A stretch of 64,000 nucleotides of DNA from Caballeronia concitans (GTDB taxonomy: Bacteria > Pseudomonadota > Gammaproteobacteria > Burkholderiales > Burkholderiaceae), in NCBI RefSeq assembly GCF_001544615.1, contig NZ_FCNV02000006.1, positions 209,843 through 273,842 of the forward strand, read 5' to 3'. Below the pieces are notes generated by a model. That model did not search any database. It was given only the letters and a program-made list of their open reading frames with translations, and had not been told where the DNA came from. The translations under genes and the position numbers were made by a program. The first letter of the stretch is position 1. Every line of letters starts with the position of its first letter. Below, in pieces: positions 28,303 to 37,763 of the stretch.

Positions 28303-29721
28303 TCATTGCACATAGAACCGGTCGATGATCGTCGTAACCGCCTGCTGAAAAGCATAAAACGGCAGGGCAAGCACGATGAGCGTCAGCACCCGCCTTAGAA
28401 GTGCAACACCCTTGCTATCGTTGCGCCAACGCAGGTTCAGCTTGGGCATGGCGAGCGCCAGCAGCGGGAGGAGCGCCGTGAGATAGCGCCCTTGCACACC
28501 CTCCACGACCCACTGCCCCACCGGCGTCCACGTGAGATAAAGCGCAGCGAAGGTCAATCCGAAGCAGATGAGCATCGGCAAAACGAGCATCAGCCGCCGC
28601 CTGTTGCTTGCCTCATCGAACGAGTTGCGATCAAGCGACGTAGCGATCAACGCGGCGACGCATGCCGCGCCGGCCGCCAGGTAGAAGCTTCTGGTGAGCG
28701 GCGCATCCAGCCAGCCGAGCACACCGGTGAAACTGGTGAAATAGAACCAGGCGTTGGTGCGCAGAGTCTCAAGCGCAATCGTGAACACCGCTGCCGGATG
28801 ATGCTGCAAGAAATTGAGTTGCCCGGACACTGAGCGAGGTGGGCCGGGTGGGAGCCACGCTGGCGACTGAAAGACTTTCATCGCTATGAAACTAGCCGCG
28901 CCCGTCGCAACCGCGATGGCGATCCGCGTCCAGCAACGATAACCCTCGCCCTTTGCCACTCGCAGTCCGGGGTAAAACAGCAGAAGCGCGAGCGCGCCGT
29001 ACGGCGGACGCGCCGAAGCGCATAAGGCAACCGCGGTGCCGAACACCCATCGCCAACGACCTTGCAACACCCATTGCAGCGCGACGAAACGCTCGAAATA
29101 CGCGATCGTCAAGAAGCATAGTGGAATCATGACGACTTCCTGACTCACGGATGCCGAGATCATCATCGTGGTCGGCAACAACGCAAGGAAAAAAATGAAG
29201 CGCGACGACGTTCGCGCAACTCGCAGCGCCCAAGCGGTCAGCAGCATGCTTACCAGTAAGCCCACCAGGCAGGTCAGCCTGTAAGTGCTCCACACGGTCA
29301 TATGCAATGCACGACCGACCGCCACAGCCAGCGCTTGCGGGACGTATGTGAAGGCCGGATAGATTGCCGTATTGGGAAAACCGGTCTCGATGAGTTCGCC
29401 AGTCCACCGAAGCTGCCGCACGGACTCGGCCAAGGCGCGGTTCGCCTTGACGTTGGCGCGCGCTTTAATCGGTTCGTACGTGGTTGCTAATTTGACGGCG
29501 TTCGAATCGATTAGCCCGCCCGATGTCCCATCGAAGCGATAGCCCCGCCACTGACCTTCTGATATCTGAATCGCGCGATAGAAATGGTTGGCGGCATCCG
29601 GCGTCTGAAAAGGCGGTGTTGCATATACCAAGAACAACCCGAAAGGCATCGCGAAGAAAACATAAATCCTCCACAGTGGAAGCCGGTCGATCTCAGCGAG
29701 AAACGCTCCAATTGATCGCAT
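28303..29721 (-). CDS. DUF2142 membrane protein, probable GT-C-type glycosyltransferase (second copy)
   Basis: A 472-residue paralogue of the protein at 22710-24134, with about ten membrane helices. Marks: YATPPFQTPDAANHFYRAIQ after the first helix, ETGFPNTAIYPAFTYVPQAL, and VEGVQGRYLTALLPLLALA near the C terminus. The frame reaches 29760, but ATG 29721 (MRSIGAFLAEI) fits the family start better. It is transcribed away from the lipid-sugar synthase (29874) and GtrA (30824) genes, which would supply its substrate. A role in adding a side sugar to O-antigen in the periplasm is inferred from that grouping. Confidence 0.8.
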   Translation of the reverse strand: MRSIGAFLAEIDRLPLWRIYVFFAMPFGLFLVYATPPFQTPDAANHFYRAIQISEGQWRGYRFDGTSGGLIDSNAVKLATTYEPIKARANVKANRALAESVRQLRWTGELIETGFPNTAIYPAFTYVPQALAVAVGRALHMTVWSTYRLTCLVGLLVSMLLTAWALRVARTSSRFIFFLALLPTTMMISASVSQEVVMIPLCFLTIAYFERFVALQWVLQGRWRWVFGTAVALCASARPPYGALALLLFYPGLRVAKGEGYRCWTRIAIAVATGAASFIAMKVFQSPAWLPPGPPRSVSGQLNFLQHHPAAVFTIALETLRTNAWFYFTSFTGVLGWLDAPLTRSFYLAAGAACVAALIATSLDRNSFDEASNRRRLMLVLPMLICFGLTFAALYLTWTPVGQWVVEGVQGRYLTALLPLLALAMPKLNLRWRNDSKGVALLRRVLTLIVLALPFYAFQQAVTTIIDRFYVQ

Positions 29722-29873
29722 GTGTCGGTGTGGCGCGGGCGGGCCGTTGCAGGACGCCATCGCCGCAGATTGGGAAAGTCCGGATTGTACCGAAGGGCAG
29801 ACTGCCTATTCACCACAAGCTTAGCTATACAATACGTCAGTCATCGCGGCCCATGCCGATTATCCGGATCATC

Positions 29874-30821
29874 ATGCCCAATCGTTACCCTGACCTGCGA
29901 GTGGCCGTCGTCATCCCTTGTTATAACGAAGCGGCCGCCATCGCCTCGGTGATCCGTGATTTCAAGACTCACTTACCAGCAGCTTCGATCACGGCTTTTG
30001 ATAACAATTCGACGGACGGCACTGCGGACATAGCGCGCGGCGCCGGTGCACGAGTCGTCGCGGTACCGTTCCAGGGGAAGGGAAATGTCGTGCGGCGCAT
30101 GTTCGCGGACATCGACGCAGACGTCTATGTCATGGCCGACGGTGACGCGACATACGACGCAGCCGTCGCCCCTGAGCTCGTCGATACATTGATCCGTAAC
30201 AAGCTCGACATGGTGGTCGGCTCCCGCCTGAGTGACGAACAGACCGCTTACCGGCTGGGACACCGGTTCGGCAACGTCATGCTGACGCAATGCGCTGCGA
30301 CCATCTTCGGGAAAACGTTCAAAGACATGCTTTCGGGGTACCGCGTGTTCTCCCGCCGTTATGCCAAGACGTTTCCTGCGCATTCGAAGGGCTTCGAGAT
30401 CGAGACCGAACTCGCGGTACACGCGCTGAGCATGCGCATGCCGGTTGCCGAGGTGGCGACCAACTATAAGTCGCGCCCCGAAGGGTCGCACAGCAAGCTG
30501 AACACATATCGCGACGGTTTCAGGATTTTGATGACCATCATTCGGCTATTTAAATCCGAGAAGCCGTTTGCGTTCTTCACAGCCGGTTTCGCCATCTGCG
30601 CCGCCCTATCCGTGGCTCTCGCGATTCCGGTCTTTCAGACGTTCATTGAGACCGGTCTCGTACCGCGCATTCCGACGGTCATCCTGAGCAGCGGTTTGGC
30701 GATGGTTGGCGCGATACTGCTGATCTGCGGCATCGTGCTCGACACGGTCACCCACGGCCGCAATGAGAATAAGCACCTCGCCTATCTTTCGATTCCCGCA
30801 TGGGACCCGAAGGACGATTGA
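29874..30821 (+). CDS. GtrB-like family 2 glycosyltransferase (polyprenyl-phosphate sugar synthase)
   Basis: A 315-residue GT2 enzyme with the DPM1/GtrB layout: RVAVVIPCYNEAAAIASVI, ITAFDNNSTDGTADIA, the metal site VYVMADGDATYDAA, and VVGSRLSDEQTAYRLGHRFG. The C-terminal 80 residues hold two hydrophobic segments. It would charge undecaprenyl phosphate with one sugar on the cytoplasmic face. The frame is open well upstream; ATG 29874 or 29853 are the sensible starts, neither with a strong ribosome site. The GtrA gene begins 2 bases after its stop, so the two are coupled. Confidence 0.87.
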   Translation: MPNRYPDLRVAVVIPCYNEAAAIASVIRDFKTHLPAASITAFDNNSTDGTADIARGAGARVVAVPFQGKGNVVRRMFADIDADVYVMADGDATYDAAVAPELVDTLIRNKLDMVVGSRLSDEQTAYRLGHRFGNVMLTQCAATIFGKTFKDMLSGYRVFSRRYAKTFPAHSKGFEIETELAVHALSMRMPVAEVATNYKSRPEGSHSKLNTYRDGFRILMTIIRLFKSEKPFAFFTAGFAICAALSVALAIPVFQTFIETGLVPRIPTVILSSGLAMVGAILLICGIVLDTVTHGRNENKHLAYLSIPAWDPKDD

Positions 30822-30823
30822 AC

Positions 30824-31228
30824 ATGAGTTCGCAATTTCTGCGCTTCGCTTTTGCGGGCGGCGTTGGCTTCCTGGTCGACGCGGGCGTGCTTTATGTGAT
30901 GCTCCATCTCGGCGTTGGCCCGTATGCCGGGCGGCTGGTCTCTTTCCTTTGCGCTGTCTTTGTGACGTGGCGGATAAATCGGCGCATCACGTTCGCGGCA
31001 ACGAATAACCGTTCGATCTGGCGCGAGTTCTATGAGTATCTGCTTGCCATGATCGGCGGCGGCGCGTGCAACTACGGTGCATACGCGCTCGCGCTAAGAC
31101 TTTTGGGCGCAGATGTCTGGACGCCGCTAGCGGCTGTGGCTGCGGGCTCCATCGCTGGCATGGCGGTGAATTTCATGCTCGCGAAGCTTTGGGTGTTCCG
31201 CCACAGCCAAGCGGGCGACCAGCGCTAG
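30824..31228 (+). CDS. GtrA-family lipid-sugar flippase
   Basis: A 134-residue four-helix membrane protein of the GtrA family. It opens with FLRFAFAGGVGFLVDAGVLY and has VTWRINRRITFAA at the end of helix two and NFMLAKLWVFRHS at the C terminus, all usual in GtrA. It is proposed to move undecaprenyl-phosphate sugar to the periplasmic side. Its ATG lies 2 bases after the stop of the GtrB-like gene. It is convergent with the glycosyltransferase ending at 31246. Confidence 0.9.
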   Translation: MSSQFLRFAFAGGVGFLVDAGVLYVMLHLGVGPYAGRLVSFLCAVFVTWRINRRITFAATNNRSIWREFYEYLLAMIGGGACNYGAYALALRLLGADVWTPLAAVAAGSIAGMAVNFMLAKLWVFRHSQAGDQR

Positions 31229-31245
31229 CCGCTCGGGGGTCGCCA

Positions 31246-33099
31246 TTACTCGAAGCGGCCGATTCGCGGCGGAAAGGCGAGGCCAAACGTTGCGCCCGAG
31301 GCTGGGCCGCCAAGAGCGAGATTCGGGTTGTAGCCGCGGTCATTTGCAAGTTCCGCAGGCGAACGTTCAAATGCCGGACCGTGCCCGCGCGCGGCAAGGT
31401 GCGCGTGAATCGTCACGCCGGCCCTCGGCACAAAAACATTGCGCAAACCGCGTTGTGCAACGCGCCGGCACAGCGATACATCGCGGGAAAAGTTTTCGTT
31501 GCTCGTCCGATCGAAGCCGCCCGCCGCGATAAAGTCGGACCGACTTATCACCGCGCAGGACAGAGACACAGCCGATACAGTCTGAGTGAGCATGGCGCGG
31601 CCGAAGTACCCCGCGCCGCGTCGCGTGATGCCCGCGTGAATCGGCACGCCGCCATCCTGTGACACCAACACTAGCCCGCCTGCGTAAAGATTTTCATCCG
31701 GCTGCCACAACGATGCACCCACGACGCCGACATTTTCGCGGCACGCGAGCTTCATCAGCTCATGGAGCCATGACGGGTCCGTCACTTCGACACGTTCATC
31801 AACGAAGCAAATGTAGGCATCGTCGACACGATTGACAATATCGTCGATTGACTCGACGATCGACGCGCATTTCAACGACGCGACCAGCTGCGTCAGCGCT
31901 TCCTGTGTGTCCGCATTTAACCCGCAGGCAACACCGGCAACGATCGACAGGCGCCGGTTCGCATACCGGGTACGCGAGACGATGCTTGTCACGCAGCGAC
32001 GCAAGGCGTCCATGTCTCCCCCGTGCGCTATCAAGATGTGAACGGTTGGCGGGACGGCAGGCAAGCCGTAGTCGATCCGGACAAACGGAAATTCGGCTTG
32101 CGGCGCGACAACTGTGGCGTTGGTATCCGTCTCGCGCAGATGATCGGAGATCGCCCGCACGGTTGCCATGACGGCGTACGGCTTCTCTTCCACGCTAACC
32201 GCCGTGCTGCCTTCGATCGTCCTCCAGTGATACAAGACGTGCGGAATATGCACAACGGCGGCATCGCCGGCCAGTCGCACGCAACGCAGCAACAAATCAT
32301 GGTCCTGGCTGCCTTCTAAACCTTGGCGGAAACCGCCGACATCGCGCATGAGTTGCGTCTCATACACGCCTAAATGAGAGAACGCGTTGTGTTGAAGAAT
32401 CAGCTCTGGGTCCCAGTCCGGCTTGAAATGCGGCGTGTGCCGGTGCCCTTCCTCGGAAAGCTTGTCTTCATCACTGTAGAACAGTCGTGCCGCGGGATGC
32501 GCATGGATATATTTGGCGACGACGCCCAACGCGTGGGGCGGCAGGACGTCGTCATGGTCAAGCAACGCCACGAACGGTCCACGTGCGAGTTCCAGCGCGC
32601 TGTTGCTTGCTTCAGAAATATGACCGTTCACCGCGCGATAGATTATGCGGATGCGTGCGTCGCGTAGCGCGTATTCGCAGAGTACGGCGCGCACGTGAGG
32701 GGCCGTGGAGGCATCGTCCGCTATACAGAGCTCCCAATGCGGATACGCCTGGCGCAACACCGACTCGATCATTTCCCGCAAATAGCGCTCTGGCGTGTTG
32801 AACACTGGCACAACGACCGAGATGAGCGTATCGATGCCGCCCTCCTCGAGTTGCCGTCGAAACGTTGAAAGCGCAGCGTCGTCGGGACTATCGTATGCGC
32901 CGATCCACTTCGGGTATCGGCCTGCCTCCTGCGACACTCCCCCGATGCGCCGCGCCGCGCCGCGCAATCCTTCGCGCCGGATCAGACGGACGGTCGCCCG
33001 TGCCGCAGACATCATGCCGCCGGCATCGCGCATCTTAGTTAGCGCACCGTGGAAGCGCTGCCCGGCCTGCGCAAGGCGGCTTTCTGCCTTCTTACTCAT
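31246..33099 (-). CDS. Family 2 glycosyltransferase with two GT2-like regions
   Basis: A 617-residue soluble enzyme of O-antigen assembly. The first GT2 domain begins LISVVVPVFNTPERYLREMI, with ADDAS, the metal site ALLDHDDVLPPHAL and a GSQDHDLLLRC acceptor block. A second, weaker GT2-like region follows from about residue 350 (VHILIAHGGDMDALRRCVTS, CFVDERVEV, GVVGASLWQPDE). The first 60 residues are basic and may be a membrane or partner contact. It is the last gene of the rmlB-led operon, 17 bp after the 1195-residue protein. Sugar and linkage are unknown; rhamnosyl transfer is likely from the operon. Confidence 0.85.
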   Translation of the reverse strand: MSKKAESRLAQAGQRFHGALTKMRDAGGMMSAARATVRLIRREGLRGAARRIGGVSQEAGRYPKWIGAYDSPDDAALSTFRRQLEEGGIDTLISVVVPVFNTPERYLREMIESVLRQAYPHWELCIADDASTAPHVRAVLCEYALRDARIRIIYRAVNGHISEASNSALELARGPFVALLDHDDVLPPHALGVVAKYIHAHPAARLFYSDEDKLSEEGHRHTPHFKPDWDPELILQHNAFSHLGVYETQLMRDVGGFRQGLEGSQDHDLLLRCVRLAGDAAVVHIPHVLYHWRTIEGSTAVSVEEKPYAVMATVRAISDHLRETDTNATVVAPQAEFPFVRIDYGLPAVPPTVHILIAHGGDMDALRRCVTSIVSRTRYANRRLSIVAGVACGLNADTQEALTQLVASLKCASIVESIDDIVNRVDDAYICFVDERVEVTDPSWLHELMKLACRENVGVVGASLWQPDENLYAGGLVLVSQDGGVPIHAGITRRGAGYFGRAMLTQTVSAVSLSCAVISRSDFIAAGGFDRTSNENFSRDVSLCRRVAQRGLRNVFVPRAGVTIHAHLAARGHGPAFERSPAELANDRGYNPNLALGGPASGATFGLAFPPRIGRFE

Positions 33100-33116
33100 G
33101 AGAATCCGGTGACACG

Positions 33117-36100
33117 TCAGAACGACATGGTCGCGGCCGCAGGCTGTGCGGCACTCGCGGCTGCTTCCTTCAGTAATGCGTGCAGTTCGACGGCTTGTTC
33201 GTCGAACAGGCGGATGCGGTCCTTATACGGATTGCGATAGCCATCAAGCCTTCGCGGATCGTCAAGCAAAGCGGAGATAGCCGCCGTAAGCTCTGCGGGG
33301 TCTTCTGTCAGTGCGATCACCTGTCCATTTTCGCCCTCCACGATGTCTTCCACGGCGCCCCCCGCGTCGGTCGAGATGACCCACACGTCACGAACCAGCG
33401 CCTCACGCACCGTCATGCCGAAGCTTTCCTTGCACTGCGTTGGGAAGAGCAGTACGTCGATCCCGGCGAAGAATTGGTCAATATCGTCCTGAGTGTAGGC
33501 CGGCACCACATGCAGCTTGCCCTTAACCTTCCAGGTGTGCGTCTCGATGGTGTGCATGCCCAAATTTCGCGCGTTATCCACGACGAACAGTTCATAATTC
33601 GAGCGCGGCAGTCGCCTGAACGCATCCTTGATGAGTTGAGCGCCCTTAATGGGCGTTTCACCGCCGACGTAGCCGAAGCGCAGTGAGCGGCCGGACAGCG
33701 GCGGACGCTCGATGTGCTTCGCGGGCGCCATAATGCCGTTCTTGTTGAGCAAGATCTTCGCGGGATCGAAGCCGTTATCCGCGTAAAGGCCACGGAAGAA
33801 CTCGCTTGGAGCGAGCAGCATGGCCGCCGACTTGAGGATGTCGTGCAACCGGAACTGCCGATACGTGTTGAGACCGGCATCATCGACGCACTTGGAGCAA
33901 ATGTTCAGGTCGATCTTGCGCTGGAAGCAATAGCGATGCTCGCCGGTGATCATGAATTGCCGGCCGCATATCCACCAGGCATCGTGCAATGTGGCGACGT
34001 AGGGAATTTTTTCTTCCTGACATACTTCGGCAATGCTTGCGCCGATGCCTTGAATGCTGTGCAAGTGGACCACGTCAGGGCGAACTGCACGCACGGCTTC
34101 GCGGAACGCTTTCACCGACTTCGGATTCTCAAAACCGTATGCCGGATCGGCCTCCTGCGGCAGTCCCATACCAAACACGCCTCCTGCGCGCGCCTCATAG
34201 CGCTGAAGAGCGTACGCGTGCACCTCGTTTGCAGGCAGCGACGTGAACATGACGTATTCCATGTCCTGCGTGTCGTTGATACGCTTCGCCATCGCTTCAG
34301 CGATGATCGTGGCGCCCCCGAAACTGCGCGGCTCGAAGTAGACGTTGACGCCGAGAACGCGCAACTTCTTCCGCTCCGTTTTGTATGGCGCGAGAACCGG
34401 CGCCACCTGGCGCTCGGAGATGGATTGCGGTGAATAGTCGGCCAGAACGTGGTCGTAAGCGCGGGCAGCCATGTCATGCCGAAGTTCGGCATCTTCGATT
34501 AGTGCGAGCAATGCGTCGCTCCAACCTGCTGGCGTTTCAGCCAGGAAACCCGTATCGCCGTGGCGAATCGCTGTCTTGAACGCGGCTGCGGGCGAGCAGA
34601 CGGATGGCAGCTTGACGATAGAGGCCTCGAGATATTTGATGTTCGACTTCGCATCGTTGAAGATGCTGTTCTCGAGCGGCGCTATGCTGATGTCGCACTC
34701 GGCCAGCCGGGCCAGATAATTCGGATAACTTGAAGACGGCAGCCGCTCGATTTGCGAGGCGACGTCCGCATAATCGTCCGGCAGCCCGAGTTCGCCGATG
34801 ATGCGCAACTTGACATCGGGCCGCTGCCGCAAGACCATCTTGATGCCCGCTGCCGCGACACGAAAGTCTGCATCGTGCGTCTTGGTCCCCGAGCCATAGA
34901 CGATGCGCACGAACTTGTCCTTCCTACGCCTGCTTGACGCGTTGATCGTACTAGCCGTGCGCACCGTTTCCTCATCGAGCGCATTCTCGATCACGAACGT
35001 CTTCTTGACGCCTGCATCGATCATGGCCTCCGACAAGCCTTGTGTCGATGCGATGCTGTAATCACATGCGAGCATGGCCGCGCGGTATAGTGGAACACCC
35101 GCGAGCACTCCACGCTTGGCCTCTAGTCCAACGTCCCGTAAGTTCGAGTTGAGAATGTACTTCTCAGCATCAAAAATCAGGTCGTCGACTTCCCAGAACG
35201 TCACGAGACCCAATGCTTTGGCGCGCTCGATCATTGCCATAGGGCCCGGAAAGCCGGGCACGCGGTAAAAAATGACCATCGAGTGCGTCTGCAGCAAGCT
35301 CATGCACGACTGCGTGTCGGTCCAGCTCGCCACCGAGCAATCGACGCCGAGGCTCTCGATCATGCGCTGTTTCTGTGTGACGCGATATTTCAGGCACTGA
35401 GGAATGCTCGTCTCAGCAATGATCAGCACGCGCAACGCGAGGCGCTCCATCGCGGGCAGAATGGGCAATACCGATTCGAAAGCGGGCGCCATCAACACGC
35501 CGCCAGCGCCGCCCTCGCGCAGCAACCCGGAAATGCCGCGCCGTCGCGACGTTTCAACGATCTTGCGCAGCGTCGCGTTCCAGCCATGCTGATTTATGGA
35601 GTTTCGAACGATGGCTGAGAAGTGGCGCATCCGCGACAGCGCTGTTCGGGGACGACGCATCGAAATCGAGGCAGCGCGGACTGGCGCCGTCAGCCGCCAT
35701 GACGTGGACGTGCGCAACGCAACCACTTCTTCGTTGGCGCGGGCCAGCGTCTCGTGCGCAAGCTTTCGAGCGTCCTGCTCCATGGCGAGTTCGCTCGCCA
35801 GATCTTCGGAGCGCAATGTCTCGTGCTCCAGTTCGAGCTCCAGGCGCCGATGCTCATCCTTGAGATCGGCGAGTTCGGCCATGTAGCGGTCACGGTCCTC
35901 AGTCGCGCGGTCGAGCAAACTATGCGTCGCCTCCAGTTCACTGATGCGTTCGCCGAGCGTGGTGCGCGTCTCATTTTGCGCCTGTTGCAGAGCAATTGCG
36001 CGGCCGAGTCGCGCATAGATCTCGCGCGTTCCATTGCCTGCATCGTCCGTCGCATCGAACAGCGAGCGCAATGCTTGGGGAATCTCGGTGCCGACAGCCA

Positions 36101-36704
36101 GGACGCCAAGACCATAGCCATGGAGAAATTCGAAACAAGGGTAGCGATGACTCAGTTCCGACCACAAGCGCCAAACACCGAAGTTTCGTTCACGGACGTT
36201 TGTGTCGTGTAGAAGGACGATCCCGCGGACAGACATTTTCCTGAGCCAGCTTTCGAAGTCGTGCCGCGCACTTTCGTAGTCATGCTGGCCGTCGATATGC
36301 AGCAGGTCAATGGAGCCGTCAGGAAAGTGTGCGAGCGCATTATCGAAACTGGAACGGATCAGGCTCGAGAATCTAGAATATGTGTCGTTGTTGTATTGGG
36401 ATAGATCGAGAAACACCGACTCGTCATAACGTCCGGCGTGGTCATCACCGAGCCATGTATCGACGGCATAACAGCGCGTCGAAAGCTCCAGCCGTTCGAC
36501 AGCCTGACACCAGACTCCGTATGAAAACCCGTTATGGGTGCCGAGTTCAACGATCGTTCCTGGACGCAGCACGCTCATCAGCCAGAACGCGAACGGAGCA
36601 TGCTCCAGCCACGCCGAGCGTACGATGCGCGCTGGCCACCAGAACGACTCCGGTTTTACCAAGTCAATGCTCCTCGATTCTGACCGACTTTCCATTTCCG
36701 CCAT
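33117..36704 (-). CDS. Methyltransferase / coiled-coil / two-glycosyltransferase fusion protein
   Basis: An 1195-residue O-antigen protein in four parts. Residues about 45-220 are a class I SAM-dependent methyltransferase (VELGTHNG at 52-59, LLHIDGQHDYE, LLHDTNVRERNFG). Residues about 245-340 form a charged coiled coil (QNETRTTLGERISELEATH onward) ending in TSTSWRLTAPVRA, a phrase common in glycosyltransferase fusions. Two GT-B (GT4-like) domains follow: about 410-780, and about 790-1185 with the E-x7-E motif ESFGMTVREA. It probably extends the chain and may cap it by methylation. It lies between two GT2 genes in the rml operon. The start has only a weak ribosome site. Confidence 0.85.
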   Translation of the reverse strand: MAEMESRSESRSIDLVKPESFWWPARIVRSAWLEHAPFAFWLMSVLRPGTIVELGTHNGFSYGVWCQAVERLELSTRCYAVDTWLGDDHAGRYDESVFLDLSQYNNDTYSRFSSLIRSSFDNALAHFPDGSIDLLHIDGQHDYESARHDFESWLRKMSVRGIVLLHDTNVRERNFGVWRLWSELSHRYPCFEFLHGYGLGVLAVGTEIPQALRSLFDATDDAGNGTREIYARLGRAIALQQAQNETRTTLGERISELEATHSLLDRATEDRDRYMAELADLKDEHRRLELELEHETLRSEDLASELAMEQDARKLAHETLARANEEVVALRTSTSWRLTAPVRAASISMRRPRTALSRMRHFSAIVRNSINQHGWNATLRKIVETSRRRGISGLLREGGAGGVLMAPAFESVLPILPAMERLALRVLIIAETSIPQCLKYRVTQKQRMIESLGVDCSVASWTDTQSCMSLLQTHSMVIFYRVPGFPGPMAMIERAKALGLVTFWEVDDLIFDAEKYILNSNLRDVGLEAKRGVLAGVPLYRAAMLACDYSIASTQGLSEAMIDAGVKKTFVIENALDEETVRTASTINASSRRRKDKFVRIVYGSGTKTHDADFRVAAAGIKMVLRQRPDVKLRIIGELGLPDDYADVASQIERLPSSSYPNYLARLAECDISIAPLENSIFNDAKSNIKYLEASIVKLPSVCSPAAAFKTAIRHGDTGFLAETPAGWSDALLALIEDAELRHDMAARAYDHVLADYSPQSISERQVAPVLAPYKTERKKLRVLGVNVYFEPRSFGGATIIAEAMAKRINDTQDMEYVMFTSLPANEVHAYALQRYEARAGGVFGMGLPQEADPAYGFENPKSVKAFREAVRAVRPDVVHLHSIQGIGASIAEVCQEEKIPYVATLHDAWWICGRQFMITGEHRYCFQRKIDLNICSKCVDDAGLNTYRQFRLHDILKSAAMLLAPSEFFRGLYADNGFDPAKILLNKNGIMAPAKHIERPPLSGRSLRFGYVGGETPIKGAQLIKDAFRRLPRSNYELFVVDNARNLGMHTIETHTWKVKGKLHVVPAYTQDDIDQFFAGIDVLLFPTQCKESFGMTVREALVRDVWVISTDAGGAVEDIVEGENGQVIALTEDPAELTAAISALLDDPRRLDGYRNPYKDRIRLFDEQAVELHALLKEAAASAAQPAAATMSF

Positions 36705-36794
36705 TCCCGATGTCCAAGAGATTTTGTTCCGGCCGAATCGCTTTCGGCTACAAAAAAGTTATAACAAACGGCACGCGCAGGCGCCGCTTGACGG

Positions 36795-37742
36795 CTAGCG
36801 TAGTTTCAGTGGACCGAGCCTGCCGCGCAGACCGTCCGCTATACCGTTGCATGCCATTGTTAAATGGCGCCACCGAGGTTGGAGAAACAGGGCGTAGATC
36901 ACGAGCCGAACAGGCAACTTCACCAGTTCGCTCGATTTCCACGACCAGGGAATGTCGCGCCTGAGGATGAGCGAAACCGCGTTCCTGAAAAGATAGTAAT
37001 GGCGCGTGGGGCTATGCGACGGATATGCGCGGCCGAAGACGCGCACAGGTTCGCCACCGAGCGAATGGCGCATGTGAACCCATGGGATGCCATATAGACT
37101 GAAGCCCTTCCTCTTTGCCCGGATACACCACTCGAGATCAACGAAATCGATGAACAGGTCATCCTGCATCGGTCCTATGCGGCTCCACAAGCGCAGGTTC
37201 ACACACGATCCCGAGCTGATGAGAAAGTCTGTGTGGACGGGCGTCGAACCGAGCGCCGGAATGCGCAGCAGGCGGCCGTGCGCGAAACGCACAAAGGGCG
37301 TTGGAGTTCTACCGCCCAGGCGATCGTCGACATATGCGGGGCCGACAAGCGCCGTCTGAGGATCGGCCCGCAAGAGATTCGACATGGCGCGCGGCAACTC
37401 GATCAGCAGATGCTCGTCCGGTGCACTGTCCTGATCGAATAGCAGCGCCACGTCACAACCGATTTCAAGCAGACGCGCCACGCCCCGATTCAAGGCGGTG
37501 GCAATACCTTCATTGATGCCGCTGGGAAGATAGTCCACCCTCTGATCCAGGTTGCCATTGCAGCCCGGCGCGCTGCCTTCCGTGTTGTCGATCACCACGC
37601 AGCGTACACGCTTCGCCAGTTCGTTCGCGTTGCGATAGCACGCCGCGTCGGGGTGATAAAACACGACGACGGCCCCGACGCGCAAATTGATCCCCGCGTG
37701 TCCGTCCGCGCGAAGACCATCGTCAGGTTGCGCTGTCCTCAT
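36795..37742 (-). CDS. Family 2 rhamnosyltransferase-like glycosyltransferase
   Basis: A 315-residue GT2 enzyme of the dTDP-rhamnose-using group (RfbF/RhlC-like). Marks are GAVVVFYHPDAACYRNANEL, CVVIDNTEG, GINEGIATALNRGV, and the metal site ALLFDQDSAP. The acceptor block DDLFIDFVDLEWCIRAKRKG is typical. It starts 21 bp after rmlD in the same operon, which supports dTDP-L-rhamnose as donor. No membrane anchor is evident. Length is normal for the group. Confidence 0.88.
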   Translation of the reverse strand: MRTAQPDDGLRADGHAGINLRVGAVVVFYHPDAACYRNANELAKRVRCVVIDNTEGSAPGCNGNLDQRVDYLPSGINEGIATALNRGVARLLEIGCDVALLFDQDSAPDEHLLIELPRAMSNLLRADPQTALVGPAYVDDRLGGRTPTPFVRFAHGRLLRIPALGSTPVHTDFLISSGSCVNLRLWSRIGPMQDDLFIDFVDLEWCIRAKRKGFSLYGIPWVHMRHSLGGEPVRVFGRAYPSHSPTRHYYLFRNAVSLILRRDIPWSWKSSELVKLPVRLVIYALFLQPRWRHLTMACNGIADGLRGRLGPLKLR

Positions 37743-37763
37743 CTCCGCATCCCGAATACAGCG

